Shown: positions 19,396 to 28,122, counted from the first letter of the stretch. The stretch: 64,000 nucleotides of DNA from Geotalea sp. SG265 (GCF_022808985.1 NZ_JAKZFT010000009.1:82074-146073); one strand, 5' to 3'. Notes: generated by a model not told the origin, from the sequence alone. Program-made: numbers and translations.

Positions 19396-20343
19396 CTAGT
19401 GCTGGACGAGTTTGTCGGCCCGCGACACCAGGTCGGGAAGGTCCGGTTTGGTCAGGATGTCGCTTGCGCCGATGCTCTTCCACTTGTTCTTGTTGTCTTC
19501 CGAGGCCAGCGAGGAGAATATCACCACCGGCAGTTCCTCGAAGCCGTTCTCTTTCCTGATGAGCGAGGTCAGGTGCAGGCCATCCATTTTCGGCATTTCG
19601 ATATCGGTAATGAGCAGGTCGACCTCGCTTCTCAGGTCCCTGTTGGCGCTTCGGCTTCTGGCCAGCCTTTCGTTGAGCATCTGCCACGCTTCCTCGCCGT
19701 TTTCAGCCTCATCCACATTATAGCCCGCACTGCGCAACGATGCGCAGATGGTCTGGCGGATGAATGCGGAATCGTCGGCAACGAGGATTCTCTTTGACGA
19801 CCGGTCGAAAGCGGGTGGTTGTTCCAGCTGTTTATGTCCAAGTTCCGTCAGGGCATCGGCGGCGCAGAGCTCGCCGACGATTTTTTCGAAGTCCAGGAGC
19901 AGAATGATGCGGTTATCCATCTTGACCACCCCGGTTATCCTGGAATCGCTGGCATGTTTCACCGGAGGCTCGACCGCTTCCCAGGAAATGCGGTAGATAC
20001 GCGATACCGAGTGGACCAGGACGCCGACGATGAGCCGGTTGAATTCCAGGACGATGACCTTGTCCGTGGCGATGCCGTCGGTATTTTTATTGAGGACCAT
20101 GGCCAGGTCGATGAGGGTGATGACCTTGTCCCGCAGTTTGATCATACCCTTGATGCACGGGTTGGGATTGATGGTGGTCCTGATTTCCGGGACCCTGATG
20201 ATCTCCCGGACCTTGGCCACGTTGACCCCGAAATAGCAGGGTATTACCGCTCCGTTGCCGTCGATCTCATCAACCCTAAATTCGACAATTTCCAGTTCAT
20301 TGGTGTCGCTTTGCAGCAGGATACTGTTGTGGCTGTTGTCCAT
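19396..20343 (-). CDS. cheV: CheV-type chemotaxis coupling protein (CheW-receiver)
   Basis: 315-residue fusion of a CheW-like domain (about 1-165) and a response-regulator receiver (about 190-315). The CheW part shows NELEIVEFRVDE, FGVNVAKVREIIR and GMIKLRDKVITLIDL. The receiver has ILVADDSAFIRQTI, the phosphoacceptor Asp in LLITDIEMPKMDG and the Lys in LTKPDLPDL. It couples chemoreceptors to CheA and adapts through phosphorylation. The start at 20343 (MDNSHNSILLQ) matches typical CheV N-termini; an in-frame ATG at 20409 would add 22 poorly conserved residues. No other che genes are nearby. Confidence 0.88.
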   Translation of the reverse strand: MDNSHNSILLQSDTNELEIVEFRVDEIDGNGAVIPCYFGVNVAKVREIIRVPEIRTTINPNPCIKGMIKLRDKVITLIDLAMVLNKNTDGIATDKVIVLEFNRLIVGVLVHSVSRIYRISWEAVEPPVKHASDSRITGVVKMDNRIILLLDFEKIVGELCAADALTELGHKQLEQPPAFDRSSKRILVADDSAFIRQTICASLRSAGYNVDEAENGEEAWQMLNERLARSRSANRDLRSEVDLLITDIEMPKMDGLHLTSLIRKENGFEELPVVIFSSLASEDNKNKWKSIGASDILTKPDLPDLVSRADKLVQH

Positions 20344-20485
20344 GGGGCTCTCGCTTTGCACAGCGCCGCAAAAACTTTCGGCAGCCTGTAGGTTTTTTTT
20401 ACTGCCCATTTAAAACCCTATCGGCAGCTTCCGGCGAAAGCTTAGCAGGACAGGTTGTTTTTTGGTTCATCAACATTTTCGTGAA

Positions 20486-20654
20486 GGCAGTCGGGGCGTC
20501 GGGAGTGAGCGACGAGCCACAGCGGCGAGCGGACACCCGCCGCATGTGGAACGGAGGATGGGTCGCCTGTTTAAGCAATATGCGACATTACGCGGGCGGC
20601 ATTGCAAGGTCCGCAGCTGTGGCGACAGAGCGAACGGACGACGTCGCGACTGCC
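20486..20654 (+). repeat. Dispersed structured element, copy B (169 bp)
   Basis: Ends GGCAGTCGGGGCGTCG and CGACGTCGCGACTGCC pair over 16 positions with one G-G mismatch and one G-U pair. Internal GCCACAGC pairs with GCTGTGGC, and GCGGCG with CGCCGC. The homology also extends weakly into the flanks (GGTTCATCAACATTTTC before, TTTTCCTAGAATTCCC after). It lies between two minus-strand genes, antisense to them. Confidence 0.85.
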
Positions 20655-20682
20655 GCTCTTTTCCTAGAATTCCCGGAAGAAC

Positions 20683-22716
20683 CTATTTTCCCCCTTGGAC
20701 GGCACAAACCTCCACCCGGTTGTCGTAAAAGGTGCTCCCTTCTCCCTTGTCGGTGAGCCGCTGGGAGGTGAGGGCATTCACCGACCGTGACCCCGGTGTG
20801 AAGGGGAGCCACCAGACCCCTTCGGCGACGACCACTCCCCGGGGCACTTTTGGGGTGACGCTCAGGGTAAATATCACTTCTCCCAAATCGTTGCGGGCAC
20901 AGACTGTTGCTCCGTCCAATAATTCCTTTTGCTCCGCGTCCAGCGGATTCATCTTCAGCAGCATCCCCCCCTGCTTGCGGCGCAGCTCCTCCTGTTCATA
21001 AAAGGAGGCATTGAGGGCATAGGGGGTGGGGGCCGTCATCAGGCGGAAGGGGTGGGGATCGGAGTCACCGTGGGTGGGCAGATAACAGGGAAGGTGGAGC
21101 TCTTCATGGTGATTGAGGATTTCGATTCTGCCTGAGCTGGTCCGGTACGGGGGGCCGCTTTCCGGCAGTTGTAGCCGGACCGCCTTGCCGGCAGCCAGCG
21201 CATCCACATCTATGCCTTGGCGAAGACCGGTGGGGATGGAGAGCAGATGATCGATGAGGTCGTCTGCAGACTGGCGGAAAAAGGGATCGTCGAGCCCCAT
21301 TGCCCGGGCCAGCAGCCCGAATACCTCCCAGTTGGACTTGCTCCCACCGACGGCAGGGATGACCGCCTTTGCCCGCTGAATATAGTAGGTGCCGTAACTG
21401 CGGTAGAGATCGCTGTGCTCCAGGGACGAGGTGGCGGGGAGGACGATGTCCGCATGGCGGGCGGTGTCGGTCATGAACCGCTCATGGACGACGGTGAATA
21501 GATCCTCCCGCATGAGTCCTTTAATCACGGCATTCTGATCGGGGGTAACGGCGGCGGGATTGGCATGGTAGACATAGAGGGACATGACTGGCGGATCATT
21601 CAGGTGGTTGAGGGCTTCCCCCAGGCGGTTCATATTGATGACGCGGGTGGGGGCGGTCATGAAATCTTCACGAACGACCTCTTTCATGGCAAAGGCAGGT
21701 CCGGTGGACGTACCCGGAAAACAGCCGCCCCCCTCCCGGCCGTAGGCGCCGGTGAGTGCCGGGAGGCAGGCGATGGTGCGGATGGTCATGGCGCCGTTGC
21801 CGTAGCGGGAAAGCCCGCTTCCCAGGCGGATGTATGGTGCGCGAGCCCTGCCGTATTCCCGTGCCAGTAGCTCGATCGTTTCCAACGGCAGGCCGGTGAT
21901 TTGCGCTACCCTGTCCGGTGGGTATTGGGAAAGGACCTGTTCTCTCAGCTCTTGGAAACCCTGGACCTGGCGGGCAACGAAAGCTTCATCCATAAGTCCG
22001 TCCCTCACCAGGATGTGCATCATTCCCAAGGCCAGTGCGCCGTCGCTGCCGGGGCGGACCAGGATTACCTCATGGGCGGCCGCAGCTGTGGCGGTTTCGT
22101 AGGTGTTGACGAACCAGACTTTGGCACCATTCCTTTTTGCCTCCTGTACTCCTCCCATGAAGTGGATGCTGGTTGCCGCGGCGTCAATGCCCCAGAGAAT
22201 CACCAGATCGCTTTTGGCAACGGTTTCCGGCGGAGGTGGCTGCGTCTCACCCATCACCGCCTGCCAACCGGCATCCTTGGCTGGGGAGCAGATGGTCCGG
22301 GCGAGGCGGGAGGCACCAAGGGCATGGAAGAACGGATGGCCGCTATTGCGCTGGATCAGCCCCATGGTGCCGGCGTAGGAATAGGGGAGAATGGCCTCGG
22401 CGCCGTATTTATCCATGATTTCCCGCCAGCGGTGGGCGATTTCCCCTATGGCCTCCTCCCAGGAGATGGGCATAAAGCTGCCGCTTCCCTTTGCGCCGCT
22501 GCGCTTGAGGGGGGTGGCCAGGCGCAGCGGCGAGTGGACGGTTCTTTCGTAGTGGAGCATCTTCGGGCAGAGAAGCCCTTTGGTGTAGGGATGATCCGGG
22601 TCTCCCTGGACCCGGATCGCCCTGCCTCCGGCCGTTTCAACCAAAAGGCCGCAGGTGTCGGGACAGTCGTAGGGGCAGACGGAACGTTTCATCTTTTCTG
22701 GCACAGCATCCTCCAT
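20683..22716 (-). CDS. Molybdopterin-dependent oxidoreductase with N-terminal 4Fe-4S site
   Basis: 677-residue protein of the bis-MGD oxidoreductase superfamily (DMSO reductase type). The N-terminal Fe-S binding motif is CPYDCPDTC followed by LLCPKM. PYSYAGTMGLIQRNS and RTICSPAKDAGW lie near the expected Mo-ligand region; Cys as ligand is possible but not certain. The C-terminal MGD-binding domain includes FRLMTAPTPYALNASF. There is no Tat signal, so it is probably cytoplasmic. No membrane or electron-transfer subunit gene is adjacent, so the substrate is unknown. An alternative start at 22692 (MKRSVCPYDC) would be nearer the Cys motif. Confidence 0.88.
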   Translation of the reverse strand: MEDAVPEKMKRSVCPYDCPDTCGLLVETAGGRAIRVQGDPDHPYTKGLLCPKMLHYERTVHSPLRLATPLKRSGAKGSGSFMPISWEEAIGEIAHRWREIMDKYGAEAILPYSYAGTMGLIQRNSGHPFFHALGASRLARTICSPAKDAGWQAVMGETQPPPPETVAKSDLVILWGIDAAATSIHFMGGVQEAKRNGAKVWFVNTYETATAAAAHEVILVRPGSDGALALGMMHILVRDGLMDEAFVARQVQGFQELREQVLSQYPPDRVAQITGLPLETIELLAREYGRARAPYIRLGSGLSRYGNGAMTIRTIACLPALTGAYGREGGGCFPGTSTGPAFAMKEVVREDFMTAPTRVINMNRLGEALNHLNDPPVMSLYVYHANPAAVTPDQNAVIKGLMREDLFTVVHERFMTDTARHADIVLPATSSLEHSDLYRSYGTYYIQRAKAVIPAVGGSKSNWEVFGLLARAMGLDDPFFRQSADDLIDHLLSIPTGLRQGIDVDALAAGKAVRLQLPESGPPYRTSSGRIEILNHHEELHLPCYLPTHGDSDPHPFRLMTAPTPYALNASFYEQEELRRKQGGMLLKMNPLDAEQKELLDGATVCARNDLGEVIFTLSVTPKVPRGVVVAEGVWWLPFTPGSRSVNALTSQRLTDKGEGSTFYDNRVEVCAVQGGK

Positions 22717-22739
22717 TGGTTCTCAAGGGGCGATCATTC

Positions 22740-22768
22740 TTGCACCGGTCGTATTTTTCCTTTATAAC
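22740..22768 (+). promoter_or_regulatory. Strong-looking sigma-70 promoter placed for a leaderless chrA transcript
   Basis: TTGCAC, 17-bp spacer, TATAAC. A start site about 7 nt after the -10 falls on the ATG at 22775. There is no Shine-Dalgarno sequence before that ATG. Confidence 0.55.
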
Positions 22769-22774
22769 ACAGCC

Positions 22775-23332
22775 ATGGATACCGGGCGCAAGCGCGTCTC
22801 CCTGGGGGAGATCTTCACGACCTTTTTTTACATCGGAGCCACCGGCTTCGGCGGCGGCATGGCTATCGTTTCGCTTATGGAGCGCGTCTGCGTCCACCGC
22901 AAGCGCTGGCTCGGTCTGGACGAGTTCATGCATGGGCTGGCCTTCGGCCAGATCCTCGGCCCGTTTTCCCTGAATACCTCCGTCTTCATCGGCTATTACC
23001 TGCGTGGCAGCCTGGGGGGGATTGCCGCCGCGGTCGGCTTCATCGCCCCCTCTTTCTTCCTCATTTCGCTTCTCTCCTGGCTTTATTTCAAGTTTCACGA
23101 ACTGCCCCAGTTGCAAGCGGCCCTGAAAGGGACCAATCCGGTGGTGATCGCCTTGATCGTAGTGGCTGCCGTAGGCATGACACGCAGCAAGGTCAAAGGG
23201 ATAAACGACTGGCTGATGGTCGCCATATCCTTTGCCGCGGTTGCTTTTTTCAATGTCAATGCCCTGGTCGTCCTCGTTCTGGCTGGAATATGGGCGCTGG
23301 GGCGGGAATATTACCGGAAGGAACACCAATAA
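22775..23332 (+). CDS. chrA: Chromate transporter family, N-terminal-half subunit
   Basis: 185-residue membrane protein of the short-chain CHR family, one domain of a two-gene ChrA. The family motif region is FFYIGATGFGGGMAIVSLMER, then GLAFGQILGPFSLNTSVFIGYYLRGSLGG and several hydrophobic spans. It is followed by the second half with a one-base overlap. Short-chain pairs function together as one transporter; chromate is the family substrate, but other oxyanions are possible. Divergent from the molybdopterin gene. Confidence 0.88.
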   Translation: MDTGRKRVSLGEIFTTFFYIGATGFGGGMAIVSLMERVCVHRKRWLGLDEFMHGLAFGQILGPFSLNTSVFIGYYLRGSLGGIAAAVGFIAPSFFLISLLSWLYFKFHELPQLQAALKGTNPVVIALIVVAAVGMTRSKVKGINDWLMVAISFAAVAFFNVNALVVLVLAGIWALGREYYRKEHQ

Positions 23333-23856
23333 TGGCGGCGCTTTTCAAGCTTGCCTGGATCTTCCTCAAGATCGGCTTTATTTTTTTCGGCGGCGGTTAC
23401 GTGCTCATACCGCTTCTGCACCGGATCATGGTCGAGCAGTACCAGTGGCTGGCTCTCAGGGAATTTCTCGACGGGGTGGCCCTTTCGCAGCTGACCCCGG
23501 GGCCGCTGGCCATGCTGGCCACCTTCACCGGGTTCAAGGCGGGCGGTTTTGTCGGCGGGTTGATCTCCACCATCTTCATTTTTCTGCCTTGCACGCTGCT
23601 GATGCTGTTCTTTTCCAGCCGCTACGAAAAACTCCGCAATATGGAGCTGGTAAAGGCCGCCCTGGATGGCTTCTTGCCGGCGGTTATCGGTCTGGTTGCG
23701 GCTGCCGCCTACAACCTGGGCACCACCTCACTCGGCTCTGTCAGGGACTTCGCCCTGCTCGGCGCCGGTTTCGTCACACTTCAATTTACCAAGGCGAGCC
23801 CCATGCTTGTCATTCTCGGGGCCGGCGCCATCGGCTATTTCCTGCACTTTTCCTGA
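23332..23856 (+). CDS. chrA: Chromate transporter family, C-terminal-half subunit
   Basis: 174-residue partner of the preceding gene. The start at 23332 overlaps its stop (TAATG), implying coupled translation; a longer frame from 23290 lies inside the upstream gene. Signature: FLKIGFIFFGGGYVLIPLL followed by LDGVALSQLTPGPLAMLATFTG, the CHR-domain motif with the PGP turn. About six hydrophobic segments. The pair gives an antiparallel two-domain transporter in the inner membrane. Confidence 0.88.
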   Translation: MAALFKLAWIFLKIGFIFFGGGYVLIPLLHRIMVEQYQWLALREFLDGVALSQLTPGPLAMLATFTGFKAGGFVGGLISTIFIFLPCTLLMLFFSSRYEKLRNMELVKAALDGFLPAVIGLVAAAAYNLGTTSLGSVRDFALLGAGFVTLQFTKASPMLVILGAGAIGYFLHFS

Positions 23857-23866
23857 ATTAAAGCGC

Positions 23867-24037
23867 TTACCCCACGCCCACATCACTTTGATCTTCCGGC
23901 CAGCGGTGCATGCAATAGATGCATTCTTCAGTGCCGTGGGGGATGGTATCCCGCAGTTGTTCTTCGTTATAGCGAGCCGGGCAGCGCCCGGGAAGAGGAT
24001 AGCGGTGGACGGTGTTATTTTTGACGAAAAAGAGCAT
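23867..24037 (-). CDS. Small CxxC protein, 56 residues
   Basis: Starts at ATG 24037 after GGAGAA. The predicted protein begins MLFFVKNNTVHRYPLPGRCP, contains EECIYCMHRWPED, and has three Cys in total, including a CxxC pair that could bind metal. It lies 16 bp downstream of the DksA-like gene on the same strand, so it is probably co-transcribed. Charged and soluble, with no membrane segment. No family was recognised. The good ribosome-binding site and operon position support it being real. Confidence 0.65.
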   Translation of the reverse strand: MLFFVKNNTVHRYPLPGRCPARYNEEQLRDTIPHGTEECIYCMHRWPEDQSDVGVG

Positions 24038-24053
24038 GCTTTCTCCTTTCCTG

Positions 24054-24434
24054 TTAAATGGTCGAATGGGGGGCGAACTGGGGACCTTCGTGTTTTTTTT
24101 GGCAGCTGACACAATAAATGGCGTCTGGCACAACCTTCATCCGCTCGGTGGGTATTTCTTCACCGCAGTCTTCACAGATGCCGTAGGTTCCCTCCTTCAG
24201 TTTGCGCTCCGCCTCTTCCAGGTGGGAGAGCTCTTCCTTCCTGGAATCCGCCACCGAAAGTCCCGTATCCGCGATGACGTCCAGCAGGCTCTGTTCACCA
24301 TCGTCCAAGGCATTTTCATACTGGGTATTGGTTTGTGCCCCCAGATTTTCGAACAACTCAACCCGCAATTCGTTCCATAGCCGGCGCTTTTTCTCCATCA
24401 GGATTTCCTTCAGCTCTTCATCGCGGCTGCCCAT
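24054..24434 (-). CDS. DksA/TraR family zinc-finger protein
   Basis: 126-residue protein with an N-terminal coiled coil (about 5-75) and a C-terminal zinc finger CEDCGEEIP...YCVSCQ, the DksA/TraR C4 arrangement. DksA-type proteins enter the RNA polymerase secondary channel and act with ppGpp. The start at 24434 follows GGGAGGA; a longer frame to 24482 lacks such a site. It is shorter than DksA (151), and the coiled-coil tip lacks an obvious DxxDxA motif (it reads ALDDGEQSLLDV), so it may be a DksA-like variant rather than DksA itself. Confidence 0.85.
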   Translation of the reverse strand: MGSRDEELKEILMEKKRRLWNELRVELFENLGAQTNTQYENALDDGEQSLLDVIADTGLSVADSRKEELSHLEEAERKLKEGTYGICEDCGEEIPTERMKVVPDAIYCVSCQKKHEGPQFAPHSTI

Positions 24435-24461
24435 GACATCCTCCCGGATAGTGGGTGAAGG

Positions 24462-24480
24462 GATACATTTAAACTGTATC
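24462..24480. promoter_or_regulatory. Small palindrome upstream of the DksA-like gene
   Basis: GATACA and TGTATC are separated by 7 A/T-rich bases, between the radical SAM gene stop and the DksA-like start. It could be an operator. Regulator unknown. Confidence 0.25.
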
Positions 24481-24500
24481 ATGGACTGCGAAAAAAGGAA

Positions 24501-26216
24501 TCAGACGGGATCTGCCTCGTCAAGCACCAGCACCTGCAGCCCTTTACCGGGGGCGGAGACGTAGAGGAAAAGGAGATCGGCCGGTTCCTGCGTGGCGGGA
24601 TTCTGGCGGAAATTATGGGAGAAGTGCCACCTGAAGCTTCTTACCTTGCTCTCTTTGCCAATGCCCGATTTTCTGATGATGCTGGCGATCTTTTCCCTGG
24701 AGACGGTACTTTCGAGGGATGGCGTTCCGGCAAAGAAGGAGGGAAGGCGGCCGGCAGCGGGATAGTCGGCAAGGCAGAAGTCGTAGCAAAGGGATTCCCT
24801 TAATAGCTCCAGCTGTTGGGGGGGGAGCGCCTTCCGGCCGAAGCGCCACAGGACTTCGAAGAGTGCCGCCAGCGAGAGCTGCTGTCCGATTGCCTCTTCC
24901 TGCCAGAAATCTGCAGCGGCATGGAAAACCTCGGCCAAGGGGGCGTGTCCGGCCAACACATTCAGGGATGCCCCGAATCTGCCGCTGTTGTAGAAGAGCT
25001 CCACCAGCCGCGAGACGGTCTCGATGCGGCAGATTTCCTCAAAGGAGAGCCAGGGGGTGCGGAGAATCTTGTAGGGAGGTGCCGCGGAACATGCATAGCC
25101 TTCCCTCTCGGCGATGGCGCGCATCTGCGTTCCCTTCAGCACCTTGAGCGGCTCCACCTGGATATGGTGTGGGGTGAGCTCGCACAGACCCTGCAGGGAA
25201 CTGAGGAAGCCTTGGTAATTCTCCTCTGGCAGCCCGGCCACCAGGTCCAGATGGAGAGTGACCTGGGTCTCCCGCCGAAGGCGCGCCACGTTGACGAAGA
25301 GCTTATCCAGGTCGGAAGTGCGCCCGACCCGTTCCAAGGTTCCTGCATCCTTCGACTGGATGCCGATCTCGAAGCGGAAGGTATCCTTGGGTACCTTTGC
25401 CAGGAGCGCCAGGTTCTCCTCCGTCAAAAGGTCGGCGGCAATCTCGAAATGGAAGCGGCTCTCCCTGTTGTTTTGGAGGATATATTCCCAGATTTGGTTT
25501 GCCCTGACAGCATTGAAGTTGAAGGTCCGGTCTACCAGCTTGATCGTCTTGACTTTGCCGGCCATGAGGATTTCCAGGTCGCTTCTGATCCGCTCTATGG
25601 AGAAGGTGCGGACCCCCTTTTCCAGAGAGGACATGCAGAAGGCACAGGAGAATGGGCAGCCCCGGGAGGTCTCATAATAGACGAGGGGCTTTTTCAGATC
25701 TGCCAACCGGGCGGCAAAGGGGGAGGGGATGGCATCCAGTGAGGCGATCGGTGCCTGCTCCGGGGCAGCTACCGCTTCTTCACCGCTGCGGCAGACGGTT
25801 CCTGCCACTTCTTCCATGGGTTGGCCTTCCACCAATGCTTGCAGCAGCTCGCGGCAGGTCTCCTCACCCTCGCCCCTGACGACGCAATCTATGGCGGGAT
25901 TGCGGGAAAGCAGCTCGAAGACCCCGTGGGAGGCCTCCGGCCCTCCGAGAACAATGATTACCTCGGGCTGCACCAGTTTGAGATCGGCGGCAAGCTTCAG
26001 GGTCTGCTCAATGTTCCAGATGTAGCAGGAGAACATCACCACATCGGCCTTTTCCGCGACGATCTGCTGCAAAACCGCGTCTGATGGCTCGTTAACGGTA
26101 AATTCACGTATGGCGATCTCTACCCCTTCCAGATCGCCGCAGGCAGCGGCCAAGTAGGGGAGGGCCAGGGAGGCATGGACGTATTTTGCGTGGAGGGTGG
26201 TGAGGAGGACTTTCAT
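24501..26216 (-). CDS. B12-binding-domain radical SAM protein (DUF4080 type)
   Basis: 571-residue protein with an N-terminal cobalamin-binding-like Rossmann domain (residues 1-140, including VLGGPEASHG and VVRGEGEET). The radical SAM core has the cluster motif GCPFSCAFC (CxxxCxxC), followed by a long C-terminal DUF4080-like region. The B12 domain lacks the base-off DxHxxG His, as in many members of this class, so cobalamin may bind base-off without a protein ligand. Reaction unknown. Likely promoter region shared divergently with the next gene. Confidence 0.85.
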   Translation of the reverse strand: MKVLLTTLHAKYVHASLALPYLAAACGDLEGVEIAIREFTVNEPSDAVLQQIVAEKADVVMFSCYIWNIEQTLKLAADLKLVQPEVIIVLGGPEASHGVFELLSRNPAIDCVVRGEGEETCRELLQALVEGQPMEEVAGTVCRSGEEAVAAPEQAPIASLDAIPSPFAARLADLKKPLVYYETSRGCPFSCAFCMSSLEKGVRTFSIERIRSDLEILMAGKVKTIKLVDRTFNFNAVRANQIWEYILQNNRESRFHFEIAADLLTEENLALLAKVPKDTFRFEIGIQSKDAGTLERVGRTSDLDKLFVNVARLRRETQVTLHLDLVAGLPEENYQGFLSSLQGLCELTPHHIQVEPLKVLKGTQMRAIAEREGYACSAAPPYKILRTPWLSFEEICRIETVSRLVELFYNSGRFGASLNVLAGHAPLAEVFHAAADFWQEEAIGQQLSLAALFEVLWRFGRKALPPQQLELLRESLCYDFCLADYPAAGRLPSFFAGTPSLESTVSREKIASIIRKSGIGKESKVRSFRWHFSHNFRQNPATQEPADLLFLYVSAPGKGLQVLVLDEADPV

Positions 26217-26338
26217 GGCGGGATTGTAGCCGATGGGCAGGGGAATGGCCAGTAAAAGTTATAGGAATGAACTGTGCCTGTTGCCGGTCTTGGAGCTGTT
26301 ATGCTACTGTACGCATCAGAAATCGGAAAGGATGCACC

Positions 26339-27664
26339 ATGAAAAAGAAAATGCCCAACCTTCTCTATGCCGATGCCAAAGGCAATATCTTCGATCATCC
26401 CTATCTGACCATGGCCGGCATGAACGGTACAGAGGCTGTTCTGCCCGAGGATGTGGAGTTGATTCCGCTTCCCGAGGACAGTCGCCTTTTTACCATCCCC
26501 GATACTCCTCCCATTGCCTGGGATGGGAAGCAGCGACGGTTCGTCACGGTGGATACGGTGCGGGAAGGAAAACGTAATCTGCGGGTACAGGCGGTTTCTG
26601 CGTTCATGGCGCCGGGCTATGTGCGGACCCTTCTTCCTGCCTGCGATTACAGCCGTAAAAAGATCCATTTGCCACTCTGGTCCTACACCGCCGTGGGCTG
26701 GGACGAGGAAACGGAGCGCTTCGTTGTGGCGGCGAGCCGGGTGGATACCAACCAGAACTGGAATCCCTGCAACTACGATGACCGCAAGCTGGACCCCCTG
26801 GTGCGCAAGCGGCTGCGGGAGATGCCCGACAACCGCCTTCTGGAGCAGTTGGCCCGCTGTGCCGTGGATTACCACTGCTTTGCCGCCAAGAACCTCTTCT
26901 TTCGCCGCTGGGAGGCGCCGATACCTACCTCCCCGGTCTGCAATTCCCGCTGCCTGGGGTGCATAAGTCTGCAGCCGTCGGACTGCTGCCCCTCCAACCA
27001 TGAGCGCATTCCGTTCGTTCCCACACCAGAGGAAATCGTCCAACTGGCGCTCCCCCACCTGAACGAGGCGCCGGAGCCCATTGTTTCCTACGGCCAGGGG
27101 TGCGAAGGAGACCCGATCATGCAGGCAGACACCATTGCCGAGGCGACGCGCCGACTCAAGGCCGCCACGGGCAAGGGGACGGTCAACTTCAACTCCAACG
27201 GTTCATTCCCCGATCGGGTGCGGATGCTCTGCGATGCGGGGATGGACTCAATGCGTTTTTCCATGAATTCGGTGCAGGAGGAATTCTACAACCGTTACTA
27301 CCGGCCGGTCGGTTACAAATTTGCCCATGTGGTGGAGTCGGTGAAAACCGCCAAGGAGCGGGGCCTGTTCACCATGATCAATTATCTGGTTTCGCCGGGA
27401 ATGACCGACAGTGAGGCGGAAGTTGAAGCCTTGCTGAAATTCATCGGTGAGACAGGGGTGGACATGCTGCAGATGCGGAATCTCTCCATAGATCCCGACT
27501 TCTACAACAAGAGGATGCAGCTTCCCGGCCGCGGCATCGGTATGTATCGGATGCTAGAGCGGGTCAAACGGGAATATCCGAGGATACAGTTCGGGTATTT
27601 CAACAGGACCAGGGAGAATTTCTATCCGGAAGGGCTGGAGACCAGTTGGCCGATCCCCGAGTAG
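26339..27664 (+). CDS. Radical SAM protein of unknown function
   Basis: 441-residue protein. The [4Fe-4S]/SAM motif is CNSRCLGC (CxxxCxxC), unusually far from the N-terminus (about residue 200), followed by ISLQPSDCCPSNHERI. The preceding ~190 residues carry no recognisable motif. SYGQGCEGDP matches the GxGEP-like SAM-binding strand, and FNSNGSFPDRVRMLCDAGMDSMRFSMNS is typical of the barrel. AAAGGA precedes the ATG at 26339; an upstream frame from 26267 lacks support. Divergent from the B12 radical SAM gene, with only 122 bp between them, so a shared pathway is possible. Confidence 0.8.
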   Translation: MKKKMPNLLYADAKGNIFDHPYLTMAGMNGTEAVLPEDVELIPLPEDSRLFTIPDTPPIAWDGKQRRFVTVDTVREGKRNLRVQAVSAFMAPGYVRTLLPACDYSRKKIHLPLWSYTAVGWDEETERFVVAASRVDTNQNWNPCNYDDRKLDPLVRKRLREMPDNRLLEQLARCAVDYHCFAAKNLFFRRWEAPIPTSPVCNSRCLGCISLQPSDCCPSNHERIPFVPTPEEIVQLALPHLNEAPEPIVSYGQGCEGDPIMQADTIAEATRRLKAATGKGTVNFNSNGSFPDRVRMLCDAGMDSMRFSMNSVQEEFYNRYYRPVGYKFAHVVESVKTAKERGLFTMINYLVSPGMTDSEAEVEALLKFIGETGVDMLQMRNLSIDPDFYNKRMQLPGRGIGMYRMLERVKREYPRIQFGYFNRTRENFYPEGLETSWPIPE

Positions 27665-27672
27665 CTGGAGGG

Positions 27673-27942
27673 TTACTCTTTTTTGTGGCAGTCGCTGCAG
27701 TGCTTGAGCGGGCCTACGCCAAGTTTCCTGTGGCAGCCCAGGCAAAGCTTATGGGCGGAGTCGTGATCCAATTCGATGAAGCGCGGAGGACCGTTGTGGC
27801 AGTCGCTGCAGGTAAAATTCCTGCGGTGATTGACATGATCGAAGGTAATGTCGCCGTTGTAGGCTTTGAAAGTATAGGCTGCTTCGGCGATTCCCGCAAG
27901 GGAAGCGATTGCCAGAGATAACATAAGGATTTTCTTCGTCAT
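27673..27942 (-). CDS. Periplasmic triheme cytochrome c7-like protein
   Basis: 89-residue precursor. A signal peptide (MTKKILMLSLAIASLAGIAEA) is followed by three CxxCH heme sites (CSDCH, CLGCH, CSDCH). Distal His candidates lie in FDHVNHRRN and LDHDSAHKL. Size and heme count resemble the c7/PpcA family, which moves electrons in the periplasm between inner- and outer-membrane cytochromes during extracellular respiration. The start at 27942 gives the signal peptide; a longer frame to 28041 would mask it. Convergent with the radical SAM gene, with 8 bp between stops. Confidence 0.9.
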   Translation of the reverse strand: MTKKILMLSLAIASLAGIAEAAYTFKAYNGDITFDHVNHRRNFTCSDCHNGPPRFIELDHDSAHKLCLGCHRKLGVGPLKHCSDCHKKE

Positions 27943-28101
27943 ATCTTCACCATTTGTCCGGTTAGCAGCGTTTGTTTTATAGATAAATGCCGCGCTGTTG
28001 TCAACCACAACTTCTTTTCCTTTTTTAGTCCTCCTTGCCAAGGGGATCGGGTTGTTCCTCTTCCTCTTTCAACAGAACCTTCCCTGCCATTTAACCTTAT
28101 C

Positions 28102-28122
28102 GCGGCTAAAAGCCGCTTTTTT
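28102..28122 (+). terminator. Intrinsic terminator-like hairpin
   Basis: GCGGCT and AGCCGC form a short stem followed by TTTTTT on the + strand. The nearest co-directional gene ends at 27664, so it may stop read-through across the cytochrome gene. The surrounding 27943-28371 holds no convincing gene. Confidence 0.5.
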
